This document shows, piece by piece, positions 1 through 9,039 of a stretch of 64,000 nt of DNA (the stretch's first letter is position 1; each line of letters starts with the position of its first letter). Position numbers and translations under genes: made by a program. This stretch comes from Brevibacterium sp. UCMA 11754 (GTDB lineage Bacteria; Actinomycetota; Actinomycetes; Actinomycetales; Brevibacteriaceae): the NCBI RefSeq assembly GCF_021532275.1, contig NZ_JACBOT010000012.1, positions 58,265-122,264 of the forward strand, read 5' to 3'. Below the pieces are notes generated by a model. That model saw only the letters and a program-made list of their open reading frames with translations, was not told the DNA's origin and ran no database searches.

Positions 1-1073
1 ACTCGCGGCTGAGCGCCGAGGGCCTTGACGATGGCGGGCTGCAGCAGCACGTCGTGAGGAATGTCGTGCTCTTCGGCCAGCTCTGCCATCGCAGCTTTGA
101 GAGCCGAGACCCGATCCTTGATATCTGTGTGGCTGAACGGCGTCCGTGTCTGAACTATGTTGGCTTCCCTCCGCCCCGGCAGCTCGTCAACCGTCAGTCG
201 GGTCGCTTTGCGGTAGGCCCGGTAGAGCCGGCCGGAGTCGGCGCGGGAGAGTTTGGGCCACGTTGCCATGATGTCGTCGCTCGAGTGCACTCGGGACTGA
301 GCGAGGGCGACCAGGTCCCGATCACGCAGAATACGCGATGGAGCGGTATCGGTCTCGGCAGCCATCTCATCGCGAGCAGTCCACAGCTCCCGCACCTTGG
401 CGATGTCCTTGCGTGACTTGAGTTTGGTCAATCCGTGTGTCCGGCGCCAGGGCTCAGCGAAGTGTTTGGGCTCGAAATCAAGGAGATGTTCGAACTCCTG
501 CGAGGCGAACTCCCACTTATCGGCATCGATGAGCGCTTCACGGAGGATGTCGCGGATGGGCAGCAGGACCTCGACGTCGAGGGCGGCATAGTTGAGCCAC
601 TCCTTCGGCAGCGGTCGCTTCGACCAGTCGGCAGCAGAATGCTCCTTGGCCAAGCGGACACCGAGAGTCCTCTCAGCCACGGCGGCCAGACCGAACTTGT
701 CCCATCCGAGCATGCGGGCAGCGAGCTCGGTGTCGAAGAGCGCCTCCGGCCGCATGCCGCGCTCCTGCAGGCAGGGCAGATCCTGAGTCACTGAGTGAAT
801 GACCCATTCATCTGCGCCGAAAGCCGCGTTGAGAGGGCTGAGGTCCGCAAGCACTTCCGAATCGAGCAGGAAGGTTCCTGCATTCGCGCGTCGCAGCTGA
901 ACCAGGAATGCGCGCTGGCCATATCTGATGCCCGATGCGCGCTCGGCATCGATGGCGATGGGGCCGGATCCGTGTGCGAGCTCGTCACAAGCCGTGGAGA
1001 ATTCTGCTTCGGAGTCGACGAGCGGCGGAACGCCATGAGCGGGTGTGGCCAAGAGCGGTAGTTCGGTTGTCAT
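1..1073 (-). CDS. rnd: Ribonuclease D (3'-5' exonuclease, HRDC domain), C-terminus cut by window edge
   Basis: The frame is open from an ATG at 1073 down to base 1, so about 357 codons are visible and the C-terminus lies outside the window. The N-terminal half is a DEDD-type exonuclease: IAIDAERASG carries the Exo I acidic pair, HSVTQDLPCL the Exo II aspartate, and NYAALDVEVL the Exo III Tyr and Asp. An HRDC-like segment (ALKAAMAELAEEHDIPHDVL) follows near the edge. Members trim 3' ends of structured RNAs such as tRNA precursors. Its ATG overlaps the stop of the upstream DUF3000 gene (ATGA at 1070-1073), which indicates translational coupling. The DUF3000, RNase D and divergent hemE arrangement is usual in actinobacteria. 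Confidence 0.9.
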   Translation of the reverse strand, partial: MTTELPLLATPAHGVPPLVDSEAEFSTACDELAHGSGPIAIDAERASGIRYGQRAFLVQLRRANAGTFLLDSEVLADLSPLNAAFGADEWVIHSVTQDLPCLQERGMRPEALFDTELAARMLGWDKFGLAAVAERTLGVRLAKEHSAADWSKRPLPKEWLNYAALDVEVLLPIRDILREALIDADKWEFASQEFEHLLDFEPKHFAEPWRRTHGLTKLKSRKDIAKVRELWTARDEMAAETDTAPSRILRDRDLVALAQSRVHSSDDIMATWPKLSRADSGRLYRAYRKATRLTVDELPGRREANIVQTRTPFSHTDIKDRVSALKAAMAELAEEHDIPHDVLLQPAIVKALGAQPR

Positions 1074-1693
1074 CGACGTCGCCCGGGCAGGGCTGAAACT
1101 CCTTCAGGAAGCGGTGGCAGTCCGGCAACTGTGCACAGCAGATCAATCCAGGCTTCGAAGTGATCGCCGATCAGTTCCGGCTCCGCGATCACGGGGGTCC
1201 ATGAAGCGCGCAGCTCCAAGTCTATCGTGGACGACCGGTCGGCAAGAGTGCCGAAACTCTCGGAGAGGACGCGGGTCGTCGTGCCTCCAGCGGCGACGAC
1301 CTCGCAGTCATTTGCTTCGAGGGCCTCTTCGAGCCAAGTCCAGGCCACAGGGCCGAGCATCGTCTCATTGCCGAGTTCGTGCTCGAGCTCGGCGCGGATG
1401 TAGGACACGACACGGAACTGGCCCTCCCACTCCTCGGGGGAGCTGGGATCATAGAGGACGACGATGCGGCCCGTAGCCAATTCGTCGATCGCTTCGCCAC
1501 TGGCTCGAAGAAAGGTCTCATCGGCACTGACCTCGGCACCCAACGCGTAGGAATACGGCGCCAAGCGAGCCGGCGCCGGTATTTCAGAGATCGAGACGTT
1601 GTTCGTGTTCCGAGCTTCGCGCAGAACCGAAGTCACGGCGGAGAACTCCGACGGAATGCGATTGAGAGGTGAGGTGTTGACCACACTTGCCAC
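1070..1693 (-). CDS. DUF3000 family protein
   Basis: A 207-residue protein of the actinobacterial DUF3000 family, starting with GTG at 1693. It is soluble, with no signal peptide or membrane segment, and has a conserved-looking core around RIVVLYDPSSPEEWEGQFRV and GPVAWTWLEEALE. Its biochemical function is not known. It overlaps the RNase D start by four bases and is divergent from hemE across a gap of about 140 bp. I assign the family by sequence resemblance and by this conserved neighbourhood; a role in RNA metabolism would be guesswork from the partner gene alone. Confidence 0.85.
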   Translation of the reverse strand: MASVVNTSPLNRIPSEFSAVTSVLREARNTNNVSISEIPAPARLAPYSYALGAEVSADETFLRASGEAIDELATGRIVVLYDPSSPEEWEGQFRVVSYIRAELEHELGNETMLGPVAWTWLEEALEANDCEVVAAGGTTTRVLSESFGTLADRSSTIDLELRASWTPVIAEPELIGDHFEAWIDLLCTVAGLPPLPEGVSALPGRRR

Positions 1694-1834
1694 GATAGAT
1701 CAGGCCACGGTAGAGGTGAATCGTCCACGCCGTGATGGGACCAAGAGTTTTCACCCGCACCTGCGATCAAGACGCAGTGTCTTGAAACCGGAATCCGATG
1801 GGCATCCATCCGCCCGAGATGGGAGGATGGGGGC

Positions 1835-2881
1835 ATGACTTCAACCTTGTTGCCCGCCCTGCGCGGAGAGCAGATTGCGCACACTCCGGTCTGGTTCATG
1901 CGGCAGGCCGGCCGATCACTTCCCGAATATCGCGAGCTTCGTGCAGGAACTGCGATGCTCGATGCCTGCCGCACCCCGGACCTCGTCTCAGAGATCACCT
2001 TGCAGCCGGTGCGCAGGCATGGTGTGGACGCCGCCATCTTCTTCTCCGACATCGTGGTCCCGCTGCAGGCGGCCGGTGTCGACGTGGAGATCGTCCCCGG
2101 CACAGGGCCCGTGATCGCGAATCCGATCCGCAGTCGCGCCGATGTCGAAGCATTGGCAGAGCTCGAACCCGACCAGATCCCAGACATCGCAGAATCCATC
2201 GGCCGGATCGTCGAAGAACTGGCAGGGCAGACACCACTCATCGGCTTCGCCGGTGCCCCCTTCACACTGGCCAGCTACCTCATCGAGGGCGGACCGAGCA
2301 AGAACCATGAGAAGACCAAATCCCTCATGGCCGCGGACCCCGAGACCTTCTCCCTACTGCTGAGCAAGCTCGCTCGGATCTCCTCGACCTTCCTCGACGT
2401 GCAGCTGGGCGCCGGAGCCTCCGCGTTCCAGCTCTTCGACTCCTGGGCCGGATACCTGTCCCGACGTGACTACGAAGCCCACGTCCTCGAACACTCCAGC
2501 GCGGTCTTCGAATCGCTGCGCCATCACGAGGTGCCGAGCATCCACTTCGGTGTTCAGACAGGTGAACTGCTGACCTCCATGTCGCGAGCAGGCTCCACAG
2601 CAGTCGGCGTCGACTTCCGCGTCGACCTGACCGATGCCTCGACACGCGTGCAGCCGGGCCAGCCGTTGCAGGGCAACCTTGATCCGGCCCTGCTCTTTGC
2701 TCCATGGGAGGCTCTGGCCCCGCGCATCGAGGAGATCGTGAGGCAGGGACTCGAACATGAGGCGGGATTCGTCTTCAACCTCGGCCACGGAGTCCTCCCC
2801 GACACCGATCCCGAAGTGCCCGGACGGATCGTGGCCGAAGTCCACCGCGTCTCCGCAGAGATCCTGTCCGCACGGGGCTGA
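1835..2881 (+). CDS. hemE: Uroporphyrinogen decarboxylase
   Basis: A 348-residue enzyme of normal family length. It decarboxylates the four acetate side chains of uroporphyrinogen III to give coproporphyrinogen III in the cytoplasm. The family signatures are clear: PVWFMRQAGRSLPEYR at the N-terminus with the substrate-binding arginines, FFSDIVVPLQAAG carrying the conserved catalytic aspartate, and GFAGAPFTLASYLIEGG. A C-terminal FNLGHGVLPDTDPE holds the conserved His-Gly segment. A purine-rich GGGAGGA lies just upstream of the ATG. The stop is four bases before the hemY start, so hemE, hemY and hemQ form one haem operon. Confidence 0.96.
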   Translation: MTSTLLPALRGEQIAHTPVWFMRQAGRSLPEYRELRAGTAMLDACRTPDLVSEITLQPVRRHGVDAAIFFSDIVVPLQAAGVDVEIVPGTGPVIANPIRSRADVEALAELEPDQIPDIAESIGRIVEELAGQTPLIGFAGAPFTLASYLIEGGPSKNHEKTKSLMAADPETFSLLLSKLARISSTFLDVQLGAGASAFQLFDSWAGYLSRRDYEAHVLEHSSAVFESLRHHEVPSIHFGVQTGELLTSMSRAGSTAVGVDFRVDLTDASTRVQPGQPLQGNLDPALLFAPWEALAPRIEEIVRQGLEHEAGFVFNLGHGVLPDTDPEVPGRIVAEVHRVSAEILSARG

Positions 2882-2885
2882 GACG

Positions 2886-4280
2886 ATGAGCCACATCACG
2901 ATCGTCGGAGGAGGCATCTCCGGGCTCGTCACCGCCTATCGTCTGGCACCCGACCATCAGATCACCCTCCTCGAGGCCGACGCGCGCCTCGGCGGGTGTC
3001 TGCACTCGACGACCTTGGCCGGTGCAGTGTCGGTGGGCCTCGACACCGGAGCCGAAGCCAGCCTGTACCGGCGCCCGGAGACGAAGGACCTCGCCGCGGA
3101 ACTCGGATTGGACGTCGAATTCCCCTCGACGGCACACAGCTCCCGCGTGCTGTCGAAGGGACGTCTCCACCCGATTCCCAAACGCACCGTCATGGGAGTG
3201 CCTGGCAACGGCGCCGAGGTCAGGGACCTCCTCGGCGAAGACGTCAGTGACCGAGTCGCTCGCGAGGTCATCACGGACCCGATCGAGGGTTCGGACGTGT
3301 CGTTGGGGGACTTCCTGACGGACCGCCTCGGCGCCGATCTCGTCGATACGCTCGTCGACCCGCTGCTCGGGGGAGTGTATGCGGGACGGTGTCGTGACCT
3401 GTCACTGGCGTCGACGGTGCCCGCTCTGCTGCCGGCAGCCCTCGAGGGGACCTCCGTGCTCGACCTCGTTCAGAGCCTGTTCGCTGCGCGTGACGCACAG
3501 TCCGCAGCCGGCGCAGAGGCCGCGGGCCCGCATCCGGTGTTCATGAGCCTCGTCGGCGGGATCAACCGCCTTGTCCCGGCGCTCGAGCAACACATCCGCG
3601 AACTCGGCGGCACCATCCACTCCGGCGCGCAGGTGACGTCCGTTCAGGCCGAGGGGGACCGATGGGTGGTGGCGACCGAGGACTTCGACGTCGATTGCGA
3701 TGGCGTCGTCCTCGCCACCCCGGCGCATGTGACGAAGGATCTCCTCGCCGAGGTGGCCCCTGAGTCCGCTTCGATGCTCGCATCCGTGCCCTACGCTTCG
3801 ACCGCTCTGATCCCGGCCCTCGTCGAAGTCGGAGACCGTGAACTCGAAGGATCCGGATTCCTCGTCCCACCGACAGAGAGCTCATTCATCAAGGCCTCGA
3901 CGTTCGTGTCGAACAAATGGCCCTGGATGCGTGAGCGCATTCCCGAGGGCACCGCCTTGATCCGGATGAGCATCGGGCGATACGGGGACGGGCCGGGAGG
4001 CTGGCAGGATTGCGGGGATGATGAGCTCGTCGCGCGCGCCTTCGCGGACTGGCAGTCCATCGCCGATCGCCGCTCAGATCGGCTCATCGCGGCCGAGGCC
4101 CACCGGTGGCAACATGCTCTGCCGCAGTATCTGCCGGGCCATGCCGAGACGGTGGCGAGAATCGACGAGGAGATCGCCGGAATCGCCGGCCTCGAACTGG
4201 CAGGTTCGGCATACTTCGGTGTGGGCATCCCCGCCTGCATCGACCGGGCCGAGACGGTTGCCCGGAGAATCACCTTTTAA
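2886..4280 (+). CDS. hemY: Coproporphyrinogen III oxidase (HemY/CgoX, protoporphyrinogen oxidase family)
   Basis: A 464-residue FAD-dependent oxidase. I start it at ATG 2886, because MSHITIVGGGISGLVTAYRL is the dinucleotide-binding beta-alpha-beta fold at the extreme N-terminus; the same frame is open upstream, but only by overlapping hemE. The C-terminus (YFGVGIPACIDRAETVA) is the usual FAD-contacting end of the family. In actinobacteria this protein oxidises coproporphyrinogen III to coproporphyrin III rather than making protoporphyrin, and the neighbouring hemQ fits that pathway. It sits four bases after hemE and 45 bases before hemQ. Ferrochelatase is not in this window. Confidence 0.93.
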   Translation: MSHITIVGGGISGLVTAYRLAPDHQITLLEADARLGGCLHSTTLAGAVSVGLDTGAEASLYRRPETKDLAAELGLDVEFPSTAHSSRVLSKGRLHPIPKRTVMGVPGNGAEVRDLLGEDVSDRVAREVITDPIEGSDVSLGDFLTDRLGADLVDTLVDPLLGGVYAGRCRDLSLASTVPALLPAALEGTSVLDLVQSLFAARDAQSAAGAEAAGPHPVFMSLVGGINRLVPALEQHIRELGGTIHSGAQVTSVQAEGDRWVVATEDFDVDCDGVVLATPAHVTKDLLAEVAPESASMLASVPYASTALIPALVEVGDRELEGSGFLVPPTESSFIKASTFVSNKWPWMRERIPEGTALIRMSIGRYGDGPGGWQDCGDDELVARAFADWQSIADRRSDRLIAAEAHRWQHALPQYLPGHAETVARIDEEIAGIAGLELAGSAYFGVGIPACIDRAETVARRITF

Positions 4281-4325
4281 GAACTGACGCACACAGAAGA
4301 CTGACACACAGCAGAAGGAGCAGGA

Positions 4326-5036
4326 ATGAGTGAATACTCGAAGCCCACGGACGAGCAGATCGAACAGGCGAACAATGAGACGCGCTATATCGCGTACTCT
4401 GTCTTCGCCTCGGCGGGCGAACTCGGCGATGCCGACCGTGCCGAACTCGCCGACGAGGTCCACGAAGCTCTCGCCCCATTGCAGGATCAGGGCCTCGTCG
4501 TCCGCGGAATCTACGATGTCTCTGCTCTGCGCGCGGATGCAGATGTGATGTTCTGGTGGCATGCGCCGACCATCGAACTCGTTCAGGCTGCCTATTCGGC
4601 AGTGCGTCGCAGCATGCTGGGAGGGATCCTCGAACCGGTCTGGTCGGTCGTGGGCCTGCACCGCCCGGCCGAATTCAACAAGGCACATCTGCCGGCGCTG
4701 CTGACCGATGACGAACCGGGCAAGTACATCTGCGTCTACCCCTTCGTTCGGTCCTACGACTGGTATCTCCTCGATCCCGCAGAGCGCTCCACGATGCTGC
4801 GCGATCATGGTATGGCTGCCGCGGGCTACAAGGACATCAAAGCCAACACGATCGCCTCCTTCGCCCTCGGCGACTACGAATGGCTGTTGGCCTTCGAGGC
4901 CCCGGAACTGCACCGCATCGTCGACCTGATGCGCGACCTTCGCAACACCGAGGCTCGTCTTCACGTGCGCGAGGAGGTTCCGTTCTACACCGGACCGCTC
5001 CGTGAACTCGTCGATATCATCAGCGACTGGCGCTGA
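4326..5036 (+). CDS. hemQ: Coproheme decarboxylase (HemQ/ChdC, chlorite-dismutase superfamily)
   Basis: A 236-residue protein of the HemQ branch of the chlorite-dismutase superfamily. It performs the last step of the coproporphyrin-dependent haem route, two oxidative decarboxylations of iron-coproporphyrin III to haem b. The motif [12 protein letters not shown] contains the tyrosine associated with catalysis in HemQ proteins, and [25 protein letters not shown] is a typical opening. An AAGGAG ribosome binding site lies eight bases before the ATG. It directly follows hemE and hemY, which makes decarboxylation of coprohaem much likelier than chlorite detoxification. Confidence 0.94.
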   Translation: MSEYSKPTDEQIEQANNETRYIAYSVFASAGELGDADRAELADEVHEALAPLQDQGLVVRGIYDVSALRADADVMFWWHAPTIELVQAAYSAVRRSMLGGILEPVWSVVGLHRPAEFNKAHLPALLTDDEPGKYICVYPFVRSYDWYLLDPAERSTMLRDHGMAAAGYKDIKANTIASFALGDYEWLLAFEAPELHRIVDLMRDLRNTEARLHVREEVPFYTGPLRELVDIISDWR

Positions 5037-5068
5037 TTCTCACCGGCCGTTTCGAAGTGACGCTCACG

Positions 5069-5083
5069 TAGCCTGTGGTCATG
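5069..5083 (+). promoter_or_regulatory. Leaderless promoter -10 box for the methyltransferase gene
   Basis: TAGCCT (5069-5074) fits the actinobacterial TAnnnT -10 consensus and lies six bases before ATG 5081. Transcription would begin at or next to the start codon. No ribosome binding site is visible, which supports this start over the in-frame GTG at 5075. Confidence 0.5.
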
Positions 5084-5851
5084 ATGACTGCAGATGGCTC
5101 GGCCGGCGACGCCGACTACGGGATGATCGGTTCAGGCTACCGGAAGTTCAGGCGCCCGGAGCCGGAATTTGCTCGCGCAATCCAGACTGCGCTCGGAGAT
5201 GCCCGAAACATAGTCAACGTCGGCGCCGGCGCCGGATCCTACGAACCCGATGATCGCGAGGTCATCGCGGTGGAACCTTCGGCCGCGATGCGGGCACAGC
5301 GGACAATTGATCAGGCACCGGTCGTCGACGCCAGTGCGGAGTCATTGCCGTTTGCCGACGATGCCTTTGACGCGGCCTTGTCGACATTCTCGATCCATCA
5401 ATGGCAGAATCTCGACGCTGGTCTGCGCGAGATGCGGCGGGTCACTCGCGGCCCCGTGGTCATCATGACCTGTGATCCGGAGCGAGTGGAACGATTCTGG
5501 CTCAGAGACTTCGCTCCAGAGGTGATCGGGACCGAAGCGCGACGTTATCCGAGCCTCGAACGCATCACAGCGTGTCTTGGGGGTGCGGTCGAGGTCGAAA
5601 GCCTGCCGATTCCCTTCGGCTGCGTCGACGGCTTTGCCGAGGCCTATTTCGGGAGGCCGGAGATGTTTCTTGACCCTGGAGCGCGGAAGGCGAACTCCGC
5701 GTGGAGTTTCGTGTCAGAGGATTCGGCCCTGCGTTCGGTGAGGAGCTTGGAACACAGTCTCAACGACGGCAGCTGGGACATTGCGCATGGCGGCTTGCGG
5801 ACCGCTTCGCACTTCGAAGGATCCCTGGTCCTGATCACAGCAGAAGACTGA
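5081..5851 (+). CDS. Class I SAM-dependent methyltransferase
   Basis: A 256-residue soluble protein with a SAM-binding core: NIVNVGAGAGSYEPDDREVIAVEPS gives the glycine-rich motif I and the acidic end of strand 2, and ALSTFSIHQWQNLDAGLREMRRV matches the motif region seen in UbiE/type-11 methyltransferases. The substrate is unknown. The ATG at 5081 is chosen because a TAGCCT box lies six bases upstream, the layout of a leaderless transcript. It follows hemQ by 44 bases but probably has its own promoter, and it converges on the small gene at 5869. Confidence 0.8.
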   Translation: MMTADGSAGDADYGMIGSGYRKFRRPEPEFARAIQTALGDARNIVNVGAGAGSYEPDDREVIAVEPSAAMRAQRTIDQAPVVDASAESLPFADDAFDAALSTFSIHQWQNLDAGLREMRRVTRGPVVIMTCDPERVERFWLRDFAPEVIGTEARRYPSLERITACLGGAVEVESLPIPFGCVDGFAEAYFGRPEMFLDPGARKANSAWSFVSEDSALRSVRSLEHSLNDGSWDIAHGGLRTASHFEGSLVLITAED

Positions 5852-5868
5852 TCAGAGCGAAGGACTGT

Positions 5869-6081
5869 TCACTCAGGCTGCTTCTTCTCCACCACGTACG
5901 AGTGTCCATTGGCGTCTGTGCGCATCTCCAGCCCCATCGCGTCGAGCCGTTCATGTCGCAGGTGCTCGTCCTCGTAGTAGCCGCCGGGACGGGAATTGTC
6001 GACTTGTGCAGGCCCGACGATCTTGCGGAAGAAGCGATTGAGCCACGCAACGCGTCGCTGGGGATCGTGTGAGTCTGACAT
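5869..6081 (-). CDS. Small hypothetical protein (70 aa)
   Basis: A 70-residue hydrophilic protein (starts MSDSHDPQRRVAWLNRFFRK) with no recognised family. Its codon use matches the neighbouring genes. A TAGACT box (6101-6096 on this strand) lies 14 bases before the ATG, so it probably has its own promoter. It is divergent from the MarR regulator, with a perfect palindrome in the shared 124-bp gap, so it is a candidate target of that regulator. It has no cysteines, membrane segment or signal peptide. Confidence 0.6.
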   Translation of the reverse strand: MSDSHDPQRRVAWLNRFFRKIVGPAQVDNSRPGGYYEDEHLRHERLDAMGLEMRTDANGHSYVVEKKQPE

Positions 6082-6145
6082 GAGAGTCCATTCGAAGTCT
6101 AAAGGCCGAGCTGCGGCACTCTTGAAGCGAAGCTGATGAATTCAT

Positions 6146-6170
6146 TGTACACTAACCATTAGTGCACTAA
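6146..6170. promoter_or_regulatory. Candidate MarR operator (12-bp palindrome plus a second half-site)
   Basis: TTAGTGCACTAA at 6159-6170 is a perfect 12-bp palindrome. TGTACACTAA at 6146-6155 resembles its right half. Both lie between the 70-residue gene and the divergent MarR-family regulator, a usual position for a MarR autoregulatory operator. Confidence 0.5.
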
Positions 6171-6205
6171 CTAAATGATGTGCCTCCCCGGAAGGATGAG
6201 AAGCG

Positions 6206-6658
6206 ATGTCGACCACCCACGATCCTCTGGCTCTGGAGAGTCAGGTCTGCTTTGCCCTGGCCGTCGCCTCGCGCGGAGTGATCTCCGCCTATCGTTCGGT
6301 GCTGGAACCGATTCATCTGACCCATCCGCAGTACCTGGTCATGTTGGCTCTGTGGCAGCATGAAACGCTGCCTGTGAGGAGGATCGCCGAGCTGCTCCGC
6401 CTCGAGGCTGCGACGGTGTCGCCGCTGATCAAACGCCTCGAAGCACTGGACTACGTGGAGAAGCGACGCAGCAGCCACGACGAAAGAGTCGTCGAAGTCT
6501 CATTGACTGACACGGGTGCGAGGCTGCGGGCGACGGCTGAGACGATTCCTGGGCAGATGATGACTAAACTCGATATGGATGAAACACAGCTACGCGAACT
6601 TCACTCCACTATGACGAAGATCATCGCCGCAGCCGACGCCTCTCACGCCGCCGATTGA
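6206..6658 (+). CDS. MarR-family transcriptional regulator
   Basis: A 150-residue winged-helix regulator. The helix-turn-helix runs through LPVRRIAELLRLEAATVSPLIKRLEALDYV, and the wing is KRRSSHDERVVEVSLTDTG, the standard MarR layout with basic wing residues. MarR proteins bind palindromes as dimers and usually release DNA on binding a phenolic ligand or on thiol oxidation; there is no cysteine in the C-terminal part, so ligand release is likelier here. GGAAGGATGAGAAG upstream includes a ribosome binding site. A palindrome at 6159-6170 in its own promoter region is the obvious operator. Confidence 0.88.
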   Translation: MSTTHDPLALESQVCFALAVASRGVISAYRSVLEPIHLTHPQYLVMLALWQHETLPVRRIAELLRLEAATVSPLIKRLEALDYVEKRRSSHDERVVEVSLTDTGARLRATAETIPGQMMTKLDMDETQLRELHSTMTKIIAAADASHAAD

Positions 6659-6690
6659 GCCGCCGCGGGACCCCGGGCGCTCGGAACCCT

Positions 6691-7218
6691 TTAGGCGGAC
6701 GAGGCATCCGCCGGGCGTGACATCGGGGTGTGCTCAATCCCGTCCTCGAGGAACCGCGGACCATTCGGGCCGAATCCGAAGCTCATGTAGAACCCCTCGA
6801 GGTGAGATTGGGCGTTGAGTGTCAGCAGTCGGTGACTGTGGCCGGCAACGAGCTCGCCGATCAGCCGCCGACTCCAGCCTTGGCCGCGCACGTGCGGGTT
6901 CGTCACGACCCGACTGATGCTGCGGGCTCCCGGCTCAAAGGCCGGGCCGTCGGGAAGATCGGGCGGGAGGATACGGGCGTAGGCCCTGGGAGCAAGACTG
7001 CGCCCCACCTCGGCGCCGTGGCTGTCCTGCATGGTCCTGGCATCATCGGGGTAGAAGGCGTGCAGGGTCTGCGGCAGCGTGTCGACTCCGTCCTGATCGA
7101 GGAAGATGCAGTTCTGCTCGACGACGAAGACCTGGGACCGCAGCTGGACGATCCCGTAGAGCTCAGTGACCGTCAGCTCGTCGAAGGACTTGATGACGAG
7201 CGGTGATTCTTCGCTCAT
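6691..7218 (-). CDS. GNAT-family N-acetyltransferase (ElaA-like)
   Basis: A 175-residue protein starting at ATG 7218, which overlaps the msrB stop (ATGA at 7215-7218). VTELYGIVQLRSQVFVVEQNC is typical of ElaA-type GNAT proteins, and RVVTNPHVRGQGWSRRLIGELV is the acetyl-CoA pyrophosphate-binding loop (R-x-x-G-x-G/W). The acceptor substrate cannot be read from sequence. The same frame is open farther upstream, but that part is the other-frame shadow of msrB. Coupling to methionine sulfoxide reductase suggests joint expression, not a proven joint function. Confidence 0.82.
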   Translation of the reverse strand: MSEESPLVIKSFDELTVTELYGIVQLRSQVFVVEQNCIFLDQDGVDTLPQTLHAFYPDDARTMQDSHGAEVGRSLAPRAYARILPPDLPDGPAFEPGARSISRVVTNPHVRGQGWSRRLIGELVAGHSHRLLTLNAQSHLEGFYMSFGFGPNGPRFLEDGIEHTPMSRPADASSA

Positions 7219-7640
7219 TCCTGACCGTCGACGAGTCGCAGAGAGATCGAGTTCAGGCAGTACCGCAGATCGGTGGGGGTGTCGTAGCCTTCTCCCTCGA
7301 AGAGGTGGCCCATGTGCGAATCGCAGTTCGCGCACCGGACCTCGACGCGCTCCATGCCCATTGACGAATCGCGGAGGTAGCGGACCCGATCCTCGGCCAG
7401 GGGAGCGTAGAACGAGGGCCAGCCGCAGTGCGAGGAGAACTTGGTATCGGAGGGGAACAGGTCTGCTCCACAGGCACGGCACTGGTACATTCCGACGCTG
7501 GTCGTGTCGACGTATTCGCCGGTGAACGGACGCTCCGTGCCGCCTTCGCGCAGCACCGCGAATTCATCAGGAGTGAGTACGTCCTGCCAGCGGATCTCCT
7601 CGGGATTGTCTTCTGTGTTGACGTTCGGCGACTGACTCAT
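7215..7640 (-). CDS. msrB: Peptide-methionine (R)-S-oxide reductase
   Basis: A 141-residue MsrB that reduces the R-epimer of methionine sulfoxide in proteins. Two zinc-binding CxxC pairs are present (CRAC and CANC), HCGWPSFYAPL is the conserved substrate-pocket segment, and RYCLNSISLRL carries the catalytic cysteine. ATG 7640 is preferred to the in-frame upstream ATG because a strong GGAGGT lies six bases before it. It is the first gene of a two-gene unit with the GNAT acetyltransferase and is divergent from the alpha/beta hydrolase at 7824. Confidence 0.95.
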   Translation of the reverse strand: MSQSPNVNTEDNPEEIRWQDVLTPDEFAVLREGGTERPFTGEYVDTTSVGMYQCRACGADLFPSDTKFSSHCGWPSFYAPLAEDRVRYLRDSSMGMERVEVRCANCDSHMGHLFEGEGYDTPTDLRYCLNSISLRLVDGQE

Positions 7641-7823
7641 CGCGACCTCCGGTGCTTGTCGATATCTGTTGGAGTCCATTGTCCCACCGCTGCCGGACAC
7701 GCAGGAGTCCGTCTCCGGCGATGGCTGATGGAGCAGCGAGCTGGCTCTGAGAGCCCTCTCACCTGCACAACAGCGTTTGGAGACTTCTCATTCCTTGGGT
7801 GACAATGAAGTCAGGAGGTATTC

Positions 7824-9023
7824 ATGGTTCGCGACACTAAATTCCCGACTCGCCTGCTTCTGGCTTCGGTGGGTGTCGGTGCTGGGATCGGCGCCGTGAT
7901 CTCGGTGGCGTCCTCGGGGCTGGCCGTCTATTTCGCGCGAAAGATCGTGGTTCCCGAAAACGCGCCGGAAGAACTCGAGGTTCTCCACATCGACGGATTC
8001 CCGCCCAATATGCGCATCCATCTGCCCGCCGATGAAGAGACGACGGTGCGAGGCACCTATGGCCTCTACTTCAACCAGGGCGCCGGCCATGCCGTGATCG
8101 GTGACATCGTCGAGTATGACCCGCGGTCGAGAACCGTCTCTCGAGAGATCCTCTCGGTCACCCGCGGAGACATCAAGCGTGCCTCTCACGGTCGTTGGAC
8201 GGGCATCGTGTACCCGGAGCCCTTGGCTGCAGGAGTCAACGCCGAGGACATCGAGATCGAATCCGACGCGGGAAGACTGCCTGCCTGGCTGCTGCCCACT
8301 GACCATCCCGAACCTCATGACACCTGGGCGATCCTCGTCCACGGCCGCGCCAGCACCCGAGCCGAGGGCCTGCGAGCCGCCCCAATCCTCAATACGCTGG
8401 GCGTCCCGGCGATCGCCATGTCCTACCGCAGCGACGCCGAGGTCAGGGTCGAGACGACCTCCCGCTACGGCCTCGGCGACACCGAATGGATCGATGTGGA
8501 CGCCGCGATCGACTTCGCTGTGTCACAGGGCGCCCGCGACGTTGTCCTCTTCGGCTGGTCGATGGGTGGGGCCATCGCCCTGCAGGCCGCCTCCCGTGGT
8601 CGAAACAGACGGTACGTGAAGGCTCTCGTCCTCGACGGTCCCGTCGTCGACTGGGTGAATGTCCTCGACGGCCAGGCTCGGCGCAATATGCTTCCGACGC
8701 CCATCGCCAAACTCACGCTGGAGATGATCACCCAACCGTGGGCGCGACCGATCACCGGACTGCAGACGCCTTTGGACCTCGGCAGGCTGGACTGGGTGAC
8801 ACGGGCTGCGGAACTCGACGTTCCGGTGCTGCTCATCCACTCAGACGACGACGAATTCGTGCCGTCTTCGCCGTCCCACGCGCTGGCGTCAGTGCGTCGT
8901 GACCTCGTGACGATGCCCGTCTACGATAAGGCCCGCCACACCAAGGAATGGAACATCGACCCAGTCCGCTGGGAAGACGATGTGGCGAACTTCCTCGAAG
9001 CGAAGATCCTGCCCAAGACCTGA
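7824..9023 (+). CDS. Membrane-anchored alpha/beta hydrolase
   Basis: A 399-residue protein with one N-terminal membrane segment (about residues 10-35) followed by a serine-hydrolase fold. VVLFGWSMGGAIALQ is the nucleophile elbow with the Ser in GWSMGG, VPVLLIHSDDDEFVP carries the acid residue, and the terminal ARHTKEWN supplies the histidine. The fold suggests an esterase or peptidase acting at the membrane; the substrate is unknown. AGGAGGT lies seven bases before the ATG. The gene converges on the acylase at 9040 with only 16 bases between stops. Confidence 0.82.
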   Translation: MVRDTKFPTRLLLASVGVGAGIGAVISVASSGLAVYFARKIVVPENAPEELEVLHIDGFPPNMRIHLPADEETTVRGTYGLYFNQGAGHAVIGDIVEYDPRSRTVSREILSVTRGDIKRASHGRWTGIVYPEPLAAGVNAEDIEIESDAGRLPAWLLPTDHPEPHDTWAILVHGRASTRAEGLRAAPILNTLGVPAIAMSYRSDAEVRVETTSRYGLGDTEWIDVDAAIDFAVSQGARDVVLFGWSMGGAIALQAASRGRNRRYVKALVLDGPVVDWVNVLDGQARRNMLPTPIAKLTLEMITQPWARPITGLQTPLDLGRLDWVTRAAELDVPVLLIHSDDDEFVPSSPSHALASVRRDLVTMPVYDKARHTKEWNIDPVRWEDDVANFLEAKILPKT

Positions 9024-9039
9024 GTGTCTCGCTCCTCGG

